Shown in pieces: positions 41,605-50,406 of a stretch of DNA of 59,019 nt. The notes under the pieces were generated by a model. That model had not been told where the DNA came from. It did not search any database and saw only the letters and a list, made by a program, of their open reading frames with translations. Position 1 is the stretch's first letter; every line of letters begins with the position of its first letter. The DNA comes from Pseudomonadota bacterium. Lineage in GTDB: Bacteria > Chloroflexota > UBA6077 > JAJPGT01. The stretch spans positions 1 through 59,019 of the forward strand of contig JAJPGT010000101.1 of the NCBI GenBank assembly GCA_021325655.1, read 5' to 3'. The translations under genes and the position numbers were made by a program.

Positions 41605-42456
41605 GTGCCTGAGATCGACTACTTGCTGATCGGCCACGTGGTGGTCGATCGCATCTCGAAAACCCGCGTGCGCTTCGGCGGGACGGCCGCCTACGCCTCG
41701 CTGACGGCCCGCAACCTGGGCATGCAGACCGCGGTGCTCACCAGCGCTGCCTTCGAGCCCGGGTTGGTGGACATCCTGACCAACATTCGTGTGGCTCGCG
41801 TCCCCTCCGAGTTCACCACCCAGTTCGTGAACACCTACGACCTCTTCCACCGGCGGCAGCAGCGGATCGAGGCGGTCGCGGAGCGGCTGGAGCCACGCCA
41901 CGTGCTCCCAGAGTGGCAGGATGCCTCCGTGGTCCACCTCGCCCCGCTCGTCCAGGAGGTGGACCCAGCCTTCGCCGATGTCTTCCCCCATTCGCTGCTG
42001 GGCATCACCCCGCAGGGCTGGCTGCGCGCCTGGGATGAGCAGGGTCTTGTCCGGCCCAAGGAGTGGGAAAACGCCGACGCGCTGCTGGAGCGGGCCGACG
42101 CGGTGATCCTGAGCGAGGAGGACGTCGCCCGCCCGGAGCAGATCACCGACCTGGCGGCGCGGGCCCGGCTGCTGGTCGTTACCCAGGGGAAGCGCGGCGC
42201 GACGGTGTTCCAGCGCGGCAAGCCACCCTTCTGCTCGCGCGCCTTCAAGGCGGCACGCGAGACCGACCCCACCGGCGCCGGGGATGTCTTCGCCGCCGCC
42301 TTTCTCACGCACCTCCACCGCAGCGGCGACCCGTTCCAGGCGGCGGAGCTGGCCAACTGCGTCGCCTCCTTCGCGGTCGAGCGCGCCGGCATCAACGGCG
42401 TGCCCGAGCTGGAGCAGGTGCAGGCGCGCTGGGCGAGTGGTAAGCGACACCGATGA
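41605..42456 (+). CDS. PfkB-family carbohydrate kinase
   Basis: 283 residues. Ribokinase-type fold: IGHVVVDRI, GGTAAYASLTARNLG, ILSEEDVARPEQ, VVTQGKRGATVF and the anion-hole/catalytic signature ETDPTGAGDVFAAAFL with its Asp. It is shorter than ribokinase and lacks an obvious lid. It phosphorylates a sugar or nucleoside whose identity cannot be told. Its position between jag and parA, where other bacteria carry rsmG or tRNA-modification genes, is unusual. Confidence 0.9.
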   Translation: MPEIDYLLIGHVVVDRISKTRVRFGGTAAYASLTARNLGMQTAVLTSAAFEPGLVDILTNIRVARVPSEFTTQFVNTYDLFHRRQQRIEAVAERLEPRHVLPEWQDASVVHLAPLVQEVDPAFADVFPHSLLGITPQGWLRAWDEQGLVRPKEWENADALLERADAVILSEEDVARPEQITDLAARARLLVVTQGKRGATVFQRGKPPFCSRAFKAARETDPTGAGDVFAAAFLTHLHRSGDPFQAAELANCVASFAVERAGINGVPELEQVQARWASGKRHR

Positions 42457-42609
42457 GGCGAGAAACGGCCGGATGGCAGCCGGCCGCTCTCGGCGAGCAT
42501 GCGCCGCGGCACGGCAACTCCAGCGCTGTAGCGGTGGCTATGCCGCCAGGACCGCGATGGCTGCTCTGCCTCGAACCCCTGATTGCCGCTGGCTGGCGCC
42601 TGGCCGCTG

Positions 42610-43395
42610 ATGACTGACCACCTCCCGCGCACCATTGCCATTGCCAATCAGAAGGGCGGAGTGGGGAAGACCACCACCGCGGTAAATCTGGGCGCCTACC
42701 TGGGGTTGGTGGCGCGGGTGCTGCTGGTCGACCTGGACCCACAGGCGAACGCGAGCGCCAGCCTGGGCCTCGACACCCGCCGGCTCGCCCCGTCCACCTA
42801 CGAGGTGCTGCTGGGCGAGGCGCCGCTCAAGCAGGTGGCACGGCCGAGCGGGCTGGCCGGGCTGGACATCGCCCCGGCCAGCCACGCCCTGGCCGGGGCC
42901 CAGGTAGAGCTGGTGGAGGCTCCCCACCGGGAGCGCCGGCTCGCCCAGGCGCTGGCGCCGCTGCGGACCAGCTACGACCTGATCCTGATTGACTGCCCGC
43001 CCTCACTCGGTCTGCTCACGCTCAACGCGCTCGCCGCCGCCGACGCGGTGCTGATCCCAGTCCAGTGCGAATATCTGGCCCTGGAGGGACTCGGACAGCT
43101 CATGGACACGCTGGCGCTGGTGCGCGAGCAGCTCAATCCCCGCCTGGAGATCCTCGGACTGCTGCTGACGATGCACGACCCCCGCACCAACCTGAGCGCC
43201 CAGGTGATCGACGAGGTGCGGCGCCATTTCCCCGAGGTCGCCTTCCAAACCGTGATCCCCCGCTCGGTGCGGCTCTCGGAGGCGCCCTCCTACGGCCAGC
43301 CGATCCTGACGTACGCGCCCGACAGCCGTGGCGCGCACGCCTACGCCGCGCTGGCAGAGGAGGTCCTGGCACGCGGCGTGGAGGCGCCACGATGA
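42610..43395 (+). CDS. parA: Chromosome partitioning ATPase ParA (Soj)
   Basis: 261 residues. Deviant Walker A KGGVGKTTT at the N-terminus, LLVDLDPQANASASLG, LIDCPPSLGLLTLNAL and VQCEYLALEGLGQLM are diagnostic. Acts with ParB on parS to segregate the origin. ATG 42610 is favoured over one 27 bases earlier because it gives the standard short N-terminus. The stop overlaps the parB ATG. Confidence 0.96.
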   Translation: MTDHLPRTIAIANQKGGVGKTTTAVNLGAYLGLVARVLLVDLDPQANASASLGLDTRRLAPSTYEVLLGEAPLKQVARPSGLAGLDIAPASHALAGAQVELVEAPHRERRLAQALAPLRTSYDLILIDCPPSLGLLTLNALAAADAVLIPVQCEYLALEGLGQLMDTLALVREQLNPRLEILGLLLTMHDPRTNLSAQVIDEVRRHFPEVAFQTVIPRSVRLSEAPSYGQPILTYAPDSRGAHAYAALAEEVLARGVEAPR

Positions 43396-44234
43396 CCCAG
43401 CCGCGCGGCGGACTCGGGAGAGGGCTCGGGGCGCTGATCCCGCGCGCCAGCACCGGGCTGCACGAGATTCCGGTCGACCGCATCGCACCGAATCCTCAGC
43501 AGCCACGCGAGCGGCTGGACGAGGCGCAGTTGGCAGAGCTGGCCGAGTCGCTGCGCACCCACGGCGTGCTCCAGCCCCTGGTTGTTACCCAGGGAGAGGA
43601 TGGGCGCTACCTGCTGATCGCCGGGGAGCGCCGCTGGCGCGCGGCACGGCTGGCAGGGCTGAAGACCGTCCCGGCGGTGGTGAAAGAGGCCACGCCGCGC
43701 GAGCGGCTGGAGTGGGCGCTGGTCGAGAACCTCCAGCGCCAGGACCTGGGGCCGCTGGAGACGGCGGCGGCGTATCGCCAACTCATCGAGGAGCACGGGC
43801 TGACGCAGGAGGCGGTCGCGCAGCGGGTCGGCAAGAGCCGCGCCGCTATTGCCAACACGCTGCGGCTGCTCAGCCTTCCGGCTGCCGCGCGCCAGGCGCT
43901 CGCCGCCGGAGCGATCAGCGAAGGTCACGCTCGGGCGATCCTCGCCTGCCGCGGCGCGGCGGCGCAGCAGGCGCTGCTGGATGCCATCCTGGAGCGCGGG
44001 TTGTCTGTGCGGCAGGCAGAGGCCTGGAGCCAGCGCGCGGCAGAACAGGAGACCGGGCGCGCTCCGCGCCCGGTGGACCACGACCTCGCAGCGATGGAAG
44101 ACCGCTTTCGGCTGGCGCTGGGCACCAAGGTGTCGCTGCAGCGCGGACGGAAGGGCGGCAGGCTGGTAGTGTACTTCTTCTCGGACGAGGAGCTGGAAGG
44201 ACTCTACCAGGCGATCTGTCGCCCTGAGGAGTAG
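43392..44234 (+). CDS. parB: Chromosome partitioning protein ParB (Spo0J)
   Basis: 280 residues. N-terminal RGLGALIPR, then EIPVDRIAPNPQQPRERLDE, the CTP-binding motif AGERRWRAARLAG, ENLQRQDLGPLE and the helix-turn-helix LTQEAVAQRVGKSRAAIANTL. A C-terminal dimerisation part with basic residues follows. Starts in an ATGA overlap with parA. The likely target, parS, is at 37882-37897. Confidence 0.96.
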   Translation: MTQPRGGLGRGLGALIPRASTGLHEIPVDRIAPNPQQPRERLDEAQLAELAESLRTHGVLQPLVVTQGEDGRYLLIAGERRWRAARLAGLKTVPAVVKEATPRERLEWALVENLQRQDLGPLETAAAYRQLIEEHGLTQEAVAQRVGKSRAAIANTLRLLSLPAAARQALAAGAISEGHARAILACRGAAAQQALLDAILERGLSVRQAEAWSQRAAEQETGRAPRPVDHDLAAMEDRFRLALGTKVSLQRGRKGGRLVVYFFSDEELEGLYQAICRPEE

Positions 44235-44407
44235 CTCACGCCGCGCTCAGAAGTGCTCGCGGCTGGAATCTCGTACCTCGCGCGCTTCACCGTACGGATA
44301 GTGAGCGAAGGCGCGGCTCGCGGCTCCACAGCAGCACATGCAGGCGGGCGCGCCGCTCGCGCAGGGTCGCGCCTGCCGGCGATCCACCGGAGCGCTTCCG
44401 CAAAGCG

Positions 44408-44436
44408 GGAGCCCGAGGGAGCGGCCCTCGGGCTCC
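44408..44436. terminator. Bidirectional hairpin between parB and the cupredoxin gene
   Basis: Perfect 12-bp stem (44408-44419 with 44425-44436) and 5-base loop between convergent genes. The remaining ~170 bases after parB show nothing else. Confidence 0.75.
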
Positions 44437-44465
44437 GAGCCACTGGTTGGGGGTGCTGGAAGCCG

Positions 44466-45548
44466 TTACTTGCCGGTTGGCATCTGGGCCGCAGGCATCT
44501 GCGCCGACGGCGCCGCGGGAGCAGCGGCCGCGCCGGCCGTGCCGGTGACGACCACGGTGCCGCTCATGATCGGCCCGTGGATGATGCAGTAGTACGAGTA
44601 CGTCCCGGGCCGGGTGAACGTCAGCGAGTACGTATTCGGGGGCGGCGCCCCGGGCGCGGTCGGGTAGGCGGATAGGAAGCCAGAGTTCGTGTAGCCGGTC
44701 CCGTTATACGTGCTGCCGCCAGCCGGCCTGATCGCCATTGGGTTGAGCACCAGCTTGGGCGGCCCACTCGCCTGCGGCTCCGGCAGGAAGAACTCGACCG
44801 GGGGGCCACCGGACAGGAACGTCACGGTGTGCGGGTCCTGCGTGTCAACCGTCCAGGTCAGCGTATCGCCGACGTTGATCGTCACCCTATTCGGAGTGAA
44901 GTGCAGGCTCTCGGCCTTGGTCCCCTTCACGCCGGCCATAATCGTCGTTGTCGGAATGTTGCTCATCGCCGCTTCCTTGGCCTGCACGGAGCCGACGTAG
45001 TCCTTCTGCAGCCCAGGAATGGCACTGGCGACCTGATCCGGCGTCATCGGCGGCTGCTCGTCGCGCACCAGCACCACGCCCGCCATCTCCGGGTGAACGG
45101 CGCAGATGTAGGCGTAGGTGCCAGCCTTGGGGAAGGTCAGCGAGTACGGCACCGGCTGCGGCGGGCCGCTCCCCTCCTCCATCGGGATCCCTGAGTTCAC
45201 CATGCTCGAGCCGTCGAACACGTTCCCGCCCACCGGGAAGGCGATCTCCGGGTTGAGAATGAGCTGGCTCGGGTTATCGGGATCCGGGATGACCAGCGCG
45301 GGACGGGGCTGGCCGGCCAGAAACTGGACGTTGTGGAACCCGACGATGTTCCAGGTCACCGTGTCGCCAGGCTGGATCTGGACCACATCTGGCATGAACG
45401 CGGTGACCTCGATCCCACCGGTCTCGTCCGATCCTCCGGCCTGGACTGTATAGGTCGTCGCCGCGTGCGCGGGCACCAGCGGGGCGAGCACGCTCGACGC
45501 CACCAGCGTGAGTGAAAAGAACAACCGGTTCAACCACGAGCTGTGCAC
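44466..45548 (-). CDS. Secreted protein with two plastocyanin-like (cupredoxin) domains
   Basis: 360 residues. Signal peptide LFFSLTLVASSVLAPLVPAHA. Domain 1 (~35-165) has type-1 copper ligands His in VGFHNVQF and Cys/His/Met in CAVHPEM. Domain 2 (~205-335) has His in DPHTVTF and Cys/His/Met in CIIHGPIM. An Ala/Pro/Met-rich tail with repeated AQMP ends the protein. Likely an electron carrier or copper-handling protein outside the membrane. GTG start with GGAGG 7 bases upstream. The mRNA leader is predicted to be about 175 bases. Confidence 0.88.
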   Translation of the reverse strand: MHSSWLNRLFFSLTLVASSVLAPLVPAHAATTYTVQAGGSDETGGIEVTAFMPDVVQIQPGDTVTWNIVGFHNVQFLAGQPRPALVIPDPDNPSQLILNPEIAFPVGGNVFDGSSMVNSGIPMEEGSGPPQPVPYSLTFPKAGTYAYICAVHPEMAGVVLVRDEQPPMTPDQVASAIPGLQKDYVGSVQAKEAAMSNIPTTTIMAGVKGTKAESLHFTPNRVTINVGDTLTWTVDTQDPHTVTFLSGGPPVEFFLPEPQASGPPKLVLNPMAIRPAGGSTYNGTGYTNSGFLSAYPTAPGAPPPNTYSLTFTRPGTYSYYCIIHGPIMSGTVVVTGTAGAAAAPAAPSAQMPAAQMPTGK

Positions 45549-45632
45549 GAAGCAGCCTCCTTCACCGACATTCCGTCGCCTTCTTTCACCCTCACTGAGC
45601 CCGAAGACCCCGTGAAGCCTGGGGATGGGCCG

Positions 45633-45728
45633 CTACCAGGGAATCGCGCCGTACGTTGCCAGAAGCGCCTCGAGGGCACGCGAGAAGACTTCCCCGCCCG
45701 CCCTGTCGAGACGCGCACAGGGAGACAC
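45633..45728 (-). other. Possible 31-codon leader reading frame before the cupredoxin gene
   Basis: GTG at 45728 lies 5 bases after a strong -10, and the frame encodes VSPCARLDRAGGEVFSRALE.. ending in ..YGAIPW. If transcription starts here it would be leaderless and occupy most of the cupredoxin leader. Only position supports it; the peptide is not recognised. Confidence 0.22.
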
Positions 45729-45732
45729 GTTC

Positions 45733-45760
45733 AGTGTACGAATCCTGCCGAGGCTGTCAA
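45733..45760 (-). promoter_or_regulatory. Promoter upstream of the cupredoxin gene
   Basis: Minus strand TTGACA (45755-45760), 16-base spacer, TACACT (45733-45738). It lies in the 370-base gap 45549-45918 between the lipoate ligase-like and cupredoxin genes. No known riboswitch was recognised in the resulting leader. Confidence 0.65.
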
Positions 45761-45918
45761 GGCGCGGCTCGTCACTGCCCCGTCACTCCGCGATGCTGGC
45801 GACCCAGCATCACCTCCCGGCTATCGCCCGCTCCATCCCTCGCCTTGCTCGGGGAGAGACGGGCGGAGATGGTGGCAGCGCACCTGGCCGCCTGGTCTCC
45901 TGATGGGTCCGCCGGTAA

Positions 45919-46749
45919 TTAGCGGCGCTGGGTCCAGGCTGCGGCGGCATATTTCGTCGCCCGCAGGTGCGCCGCGCACGCCCGTTCAGCGGCGGTAAGC
46001 GTCCGGGGCGCCGGCGGCCCGCCGCCGAGCGCGGGAGTGAAGGCGGAGACGAGCGCCGCGGCGACCTCGGCCAGCGTGACGGGCCGGGCCAGCTCTCGCT
46101 CGAGGTCCGTCACGCGCGCGGCGAGCAGGCAGGCGCGCCGCTGCGCCTCGGCCTCGGTGGCAGCGGCGAGCCAGTGCGCCGTCTCGGCGGCGTCGAAGCG
46201 CAGCAGTATTCCGCCCTCGTGCAGCACCACGCCGCGGCGCCGGAGCTGGGCGCTACCTACCAGCTTGCGGGTTCCGATGACGACCTCGTACGGGGAGAGG
46301 GAGCCGTAGCACGCGGCTTTCAGCAGCGGGTGGGCGCCGTCGGCGCGGGCCTCCTGCACCGAGACGAGGCGGGCCGGGAGGCCGAGCGCCTGGAGCGCCG
46401 CGGCGACGTGGCGATTGAGCTGCCGGTAGGCGTCGATCAGGTCGGCTGGGGCGAGGGGGTGTCCCGGAGGCAGCGCCAGGCTGAAGCCGAGGTGCCCGCC
46501 GTCGTGCAGCACCAGCGTCCCGCCGGAGGCGCGCCGAACGACCGCGGGGCCGCGCCCCGCGCGGGCGGCGGGGCTGAGGTCCGCCAGCGGCTGGAAGCTG
46601 CCCAGCGCCAGGCACGGCTCGGACCAGGTGTACAGCCGCAGCGTCGGCGGGGACTCTCCTGCCCCCACCGCCGTCGCCACCGCCTCATCGATGGCGAGAT
46701 TGGTTGCCCCGTCGCGCGCTTCGAGCTCCAGCAGCCGCCAGCCGTGCAT
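45919..46749 (-). CDS. Lipoate-protein ligase A family protein
   Basis: About 276 residues of the BPL/LplA/LipB superfamily. Motifs: ATNLAIDEAV, LRLYTWSEPCLALGSFQ, VVRRASGGTLVLHDGGHLGFSL (shown in part) and ACYGSLSPYEVVIGTRKLVGSAQ with the ligase Lys. Attaches lipoate or octanoate to dehydrogenase or GcvH proteins. ATG 46749 places the start right before the fold. It is divergent from ubiX with only 22 bases between the starts. Confidence 0.88.
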   Translation of the reverse strand: MHGWRLLELEARDGATNLAIDEAVATAVGAGESPPTLRLYTWSEPCLALGSFQPLADLSPAARAGRGPAVVRRASGGTLVLHDGGHLGFSLALPPGHPLAPADLIDAYRQLNRHVAAALQALGLPARLVSVQEARADGAHPLLKAACYGSLSPYEVVIGTRKLVGSAQLRRRGVVLHEGGILLRFDAAETAHWLAAATEAEAQRRACLLAARVTDLERELARPVTLAEVAAALVSAFTPALGGGPPAPRTLTAAERACAAHLRATKYAAAAWTQRR

Positions 46750-46758
46750 CGCCCGGAG

Positions 46759-46764
46759 TATAGT
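46759..46764 (+). promoter_or_regulatory. -10 element of ubiX, probably a leaderless start
   Basis: TATAGT ends 7 bases before the ubiX GTG at 46772, so transcription would begin at the start codon. No ribosome site and only a poor -35. Confidence 0.4.
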
Positions 46765-46771
46765 CAACCCC

Positions 46772-47356
46772 GTGAAACGGCTCTTGGTCGGGATGTCCGG
46801 CTCTACCGGCGCCATCTACGGCGTCCGGCTGCTCGAGGTGCTGCGGGAGCGGCCGGACATCGAGACGCACCTGATCGTCAGCCCCGCCGCGCGCCTTACC
46901 GTGGAGTATGAGGTTGAGCGGCCGTTCGAGGAGGTGCTGGCGTTGGCCGACGTGGTGGAGGATTATCACGACGTTGGCGCCGGGCCGGCCAGCGGCACCT
47001 ACCTGACGATGGGGATGGTGGTCGCGCCGTGCAGCATGAAGACGCTGTCCGCGATTGCCAACTCCTACACGGATAGCCTGCTCACCCGCGCTGCCGACGT
47101 CTGCTTGAAGGAGCGACGGCCACTGGTGCTGCTGGCGCGGGAGGCCCCGCTGCACCGCGGCCACCTGCGCCTGATGCTGCTCGCGGCAGAGGCGGGGGCG
47201 ATCATTCTCCCCCCCATGCCGGGCTTCTATATCCGCCCGCGCACGATCCTGGACCTGGTGGACCATACCATCGGCAAGGCGCTGGACCTGCTTGGCATCG
47301 AGCACACACTCTATCCCCGCTGGGCCGGCCTGCCGCCCCGCCCGCCCGAAGAGTAG
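46772..47356 (+). CDS. ubiX: UbiX-family flavin prenyltransferase
   Basis: 194 residues. Makes prenylated FMN for UbiD-type decarboxylases. Motifs: VGMSGSTGAIYGVRLLEVL, MVVAPCSMKTLSAIANSYTD, ERRPLVLLAREAPLHRGHL and IILPPMPGFYIRPRTILDLVDHTIGKALDLLG (quoted in parts). No ubiD is in the window. GTG start, apparently leaderless. Confidence 0.94.
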   Translation: MKRLLVGMSGSTGAIYGVRLLEVLRERPDIETHLIVSPAARLTVEYEVERPFEEVLALADVVEDYHDVGAGPASGTYLTMGMVVAPCSMKTLSAIANSYTDSLLTRAADVCLKERRPLVLLAREAPLHRGHLRLMLLAAEAGAIILPPMPGFYIRPRTILDLVDHTIGKALDLLGIEHTLYPRWAGLPPRPPEE

Positions 47357-47386
47357 CGTTTGCTGCTCCCCGCCGGAACACGTCCG

Positions 47387-47392
47387 TATAAT
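47387..47392 (+). promoter_or_regulatory. -10 element of ribBA
   Basis: Perfect TATAAT followed by CCCGC, as at rpmH; the -35 is weak. It is about 48 bases before the GTG. No FMN riboswitch fits in this short space. Confidence 0.5.
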
Positions 47393-47440
47393 CCCGCCAG
47401 GGTCCGCGTGGGCGGCTATCGCGCGGGCCAGGAGGGCCGT

Positions 47441-48685
47441 GTGGCGCTGGCAAGTGTCGCTGAAGCGATTGAGGAGATCAAGCAGGGGCGTATGGTCATC
47501 GTCGTGGACGACGAGGACCGTGAGAACGAGGGCGATCTGGTCATCGCCGCCGAGCACGTCACCCCTGAGGAGATCAACTTCATGGCGCGCGAGGCGCGCG
47601 GGCTGATCTGCATGCCGATGACTGGAGCGCGGCTGGACGAGCTGCAGATCCCGCTGATGGTCGAGCGCAGCAACTCCGTCCACGGCACCGCCTTCACCGT
47701 CTCGGTCGAGGTGAAGGGCAAGACCACCACCGGGATCTCCGCCGCCGATCGCGCCGCCACCGTGCGCGCCCTGATCGACCCGAGCACCCGCCCCAGCGAC
47801 ATCGTTCGCCCCGGGCACATGTTCCCTTTGCGTTATGTGGAGGGCGGGGTGCTCAAGCGCGCCGGCCATACCGAGGCCTCAGTCGACCTGGCCAAGCTGG
47901 CCGGGCTGTATCCGGCGGCGGTCATCTGCGAGGTGATGAACGACGATGGGACGATGGCCCGCCTGCCCGACCTGGAGCGCTTCGCCGCGCGGCACGGGCT
48001 CAAGATTATCTCCATCGCCGATCTGATCGAGTACCGCCGCCGCACCGAGCGGCTCATCTGGCGGGCGGCCGAAGCGCAGGTCGAGACCGACTTCGGCCCC
48101 TGGCGCGCGGTCGCCTACGAGAGCCTGGTGGATGGCGAGCACCATCTGGCCATGGTGCGTGGGGAGGTGCACCTCGGCCCGCCGCCGCTGGTCCGGATGC
48201 ATAGCGAGTGCGTCACCGGCGATGTGTTCGGCTCGCGCCGCTGCGACTGTGGCGAGCAGCTCCGGCTGGCGATGGAGCGGATCGCCGAGGAGGGGCGGGG
48301 CGTCATCGTCTACCTGCGCCGGCACGAGGGGCGCGGGATCGGGCTCGTCCACAAGCTGCGTGCCTACGCGCTCCAGGAGCAGGGGCTGGATACGGTGGAG
48401 GCGAACCTGCATCTCGGCTTCCCACCCGATCCGCGCGACTACGGCATCGGAGCGCAGATCCTGGTCGACCTGGGCCTGACCAAGCTGCGGCTGCTGACGA
48501 ACAACCCGGCCAAGCGCGCCGGGCTGCAGGGCTTCGACCTGGAGATCGTCGAGCGGGTGCCGCTCATCACCAAGCCGCGCGAGGAGAACCGGCGCTATCT
48601 GGCCACCAAGCAGGAGAAGCTCGGACACCTGCTCGGGCTGGGCGTGGATGGGGAGGGCGCGCGCGCCGAGCAGAGCCGCTCCTGA
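47441..48685 (+). CDS. ribBA: Bifunctional 3,4-dihydroxy-2-butanone-4-phosphate synthase/GTP cyclohydrolase II
   Basis: 414 residues catalysing both entry reactions of riboflavin synthesis. The RibB half has [28 protein letters not shown] and [10 protein letters not shown]. The RibA half has [20 protein letters not shown] with the zinc Cys set, [32 protein letters not shown] and [13 protein letters not shown] 47441 has GGAGG 5 bases upstream. Its product pathway feeds FMN to the neighbouring UbiX. Confidence 0.96.
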   Translation: MALASVAEAIEEIKQGRMVIVVDDEDRENEGDLVIAAEHVTPEEINFMAREARGLICMPMTGARLDELQIPLMVERSNSVHGTAFTVSVEVKGKTTTGISAADRAATVRALIDPSTRPSDIVRPGHMFPLRYVEGGVLKRAGHTEASVDLAKLAGLYPAAVICEVMNDDGTMARLPDLERFAARHGLKIISIADLIEYRRRTERLIWRAAEAQVETDFGPWRAVAYESLVDGEHHLAMVRGEVHLGPPPLVRMHSECVTGDVFGSRRCDCGEQLRLAMERIAEEGRGVIVYLRRHEGRGIGLVHKLRAYALQEQGLDTVEANLHLGFPPDPRDYGIGAQILVDLGLTKLRLLTNNPAKRAGLQGFDLEIVERVPLITKPREENRRYLATKQEKLGHLLGLGVDGEGARAEQSRS

Positions 48686-48713
48686 TCCCTACGCCGTTCC
48701 GCGAGCTGCCGCG

Positions 48714-49865
48714 CTACGCCAGCGGCTCCAGACCGAGCGCCACGCGTCCAGTGAACAGGAGCTGCCGCTTCTCCTGCAACGGGTGGAACTGTGCCCCGTG
48801 CGCATCGCGCAGCAGCCGTTCCAGGCCCACCGCTCGGAAGAACGCCGCGCCGCCGGCTACCTCCAGCGCTTTCTCGGCGGTCCGGAGCACTGCCTCGGCG
48901 GCGATCGTCTTCCGAACGAAGATGGCGCTCGCGGTCCGGTCAGTCACCTCGAACTGGTAATTGTTCGCGATCTCGACCATCCCGCGGACCGCCATCTGTG
49001 CGGTCACGAGGGCGTTCTCCAGCTCGCCGACAAGGTACGGAATGGTTCGGTCCTCCCGCTTCTTGGTGGCGATCCCGCGCGCCAGCTCGGCCGCCGCCTC
49101 CGCCACGCCCAAGTAGACCGACATGACCAGCGGCATAGCGACCGTGCTGACCACGATGAAAAATGGGTGCCACTTGCCCCGCGGCCGGCGCAGCGCGACC
49201 GCCGCCTCTGGCACGAAGACGCCGTCCAATACCACGTCGTTCGAGCCACTGCCGCGCATACCCAGCGTACGCCAGTTGTCCAGTACCGTTACCCCGTCGG
49301 CGGTGAGCGGGGCCGGGAAGTGCAGGACCGTTGGCCCCTCCCGCGGGTCCTCATACACCGCGCTGGTGATCAGCAGCGTCCCGGCCGGGGAGCCGCTGCC
49401 GAAGATCTTGCGCGCGGTCACTCGGTAGCCGCCGTCGACCTTCTCGGCGCGACCAGAGGACTCCAGCCAGTCGGAGGCGCCCGTGCTAACCAGCACGATC
49501 TGCTCGGCAGCGACGCGCCGCAGCAGCGGCTCGACCGGCTGCCCCTGCCGCCAGCGCCAGACCGTGGTCGCCAGCAGGTGCGTATGCATCGAGAGGGCCA
49601 GGGCCGTCGAGCCGCAGTGGCGCCCCAGCACCCGCAACATCTCGCACAGCTCCGCGTGCGAGGCGCCCCCGCCGCCCAGCTCCAGGGGCACCCCCGCCGA
49701 GAAGACCCGGCGCGCCTTCAATGCTTCGTAGTTGTTGGCCACGAACGAGTCGTCGGCGTCATGCACCGCGGCCCGCGCCGCGAAGCCCGGCCCCAGCTCC
49801 CGCGCCAGGGCCACCCAGTCTGTCCGGTCCAGGGTGGCCGTCGAGGCATCCGTATTCATTGCCAT
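48714..49865 (-). CDS. Acyl-CoA dehydrogenase family protein
   Basis: 383 residues with the ACAD fold: N-terminal helical region (VPLELGGGGASHAELCEMLRVL), CGSTALALSMHTHLL, a beta domain with GGYRVTARKIFGSGSPAGTLL and NWRTLGMRGSGSNDVVLDGVFVP, and a C-terminal four-helix domain ending FRAVGLERLLRDAHGAQFHP. The usual catalytic Glu is not obvious, so it may belong to the DszC/flavin monooxygenase branch (HpaB-like use of the same fold). ATG 49865 has AAGGA 6 bases upstream. Confidence 0.88.
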   Translation of the reverse strand: MAMNTDASTATLDRTDWVALARELGPGFAARAAVHDADDSFVANNYEALKARRVFSAGVPLELGGGGASHAELCEMLRVLGRHCGSTALALSMHTHLLATTVWRWRQGQPVEPLLRRVAAEQIVLVSTGASDWLESSGRAEKVDGGYRVTARKIFGSGSPAGTLLITSAVYEDPREGPTVLHFPAPLTADGVTVLDNWRTLGMRGSGSNDVVLDGVFVPEAAVALRRPRGKWHPFFIVVSTVAMPLVMSVYLGVAEAAAELARGIATKKREDRTIPYLVGELENALVTAQMAVRGMVEIANNYQFEVTDRTASAIFVRKTIAAEAVLRTAEKALEVAGGAAFFRAVGLERLLRDAHGAQFHPLQEKRQLLFTGRVALGLEPLA

Positions 49866-49968
49866 CAGTTTCCTTCCTCCCGGCGCTCCGGCGCGGGATG
49901 CGCCCATCCTACTCTGCCGGTGGCCAGGGTACCAGGCCCTTGCCGAACTGGCACTATGATGAACGTCT

Positions 49969-49994
49969 GCCGCGGGGCTTTTCAGCCCCGCGGC
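49969..49994. terminator. Perfect hairpin upstream of the acyl-CoA dehydrogenase gene
   Basis: 11-bp stem GCCGCGGGGCT/AGCCCCGCGGC with loop TTTC. It lies in the 247-base gap 49866-50112, which otherwise shows no gene. Could be a repeat-type element or terminator. Confidence 0.5.
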
Positions 49995-50087
49995 TCCAGA
50001 GGGGTTGATCTCATGCTGGCCCTGCATGCTCGGCAGGGCTCCGCTTCAGCGAGCCACGCCGCGGACAGGATGAACGCTCAGCGATCC

Positions 50088-50111
50088 GCCGCCCCCGCCA
50101 GCAGGGGCGGC
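50088..50111 (-). terminator. Hairpin after the small membrane protein gene
   Basis: 8-bp stem GCCGCCCC/GGGGCGGC (50088-50095 with 50104-50111) starting one base past the stop of the minus-strand gene at 50113. Confidence 0.5.
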
Positions 50112-50112
50112 G

Positions 50113-50316
50113 CTACTTGTTGCGCCGGGTGGCGCGGAACGGCATCGAGCAGTCCACGTGTGGCTGCCACTCGTGCTGCGGATCCCACTGTTCGATGCAC
50201 TGGCCGGTTGGTTGGCTGGGTACCACCACCGCCGCCTCGCGCGCCACGGCCAGTAGCGCCCAGGCGACCAGCAGCCCGGCCCCGGTGAGCAATGCCAGGT
50301 CGCGGCTAGCGCTCAC
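50113..50316 (-). CDS. Small single-helix membrane protein
   Basis: 67 residues: GTG start, one N-terminal hydrophobic helix (LALLTGAGLLVAWALLAVA), then an external tail with two Cys (GQCIEQWDP and VDCSMPFRATRRNK). No family recognised. A hairpin directly follows the stop, which supports a real gene; the ribosome site is weak (GAGAGGG, 12 bases away). Confidence 0.5.
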   Translation of the reverse strand: MSASRDLALLTGAGLLVAWALLAVAREAAVVVPSQPTGQCIEQWDPQHEWQPHVDCSMPFRATRRNK

Positions 50317-50406
50317 CCCGTCTCTACCCTCTCAAGTTGAGGAACGCACGCTTCGCACTGCATGCCGCTCCACCCGGCCCGCGGGCGGATTGGCTCCCGA
50401 GCCGAC

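Noticed and set aside
47357..47440. FMN riboswitch before ribBA
   Set aside because: The spacer is only 84 bases with a promoter inside it; no room for the conserved structure.
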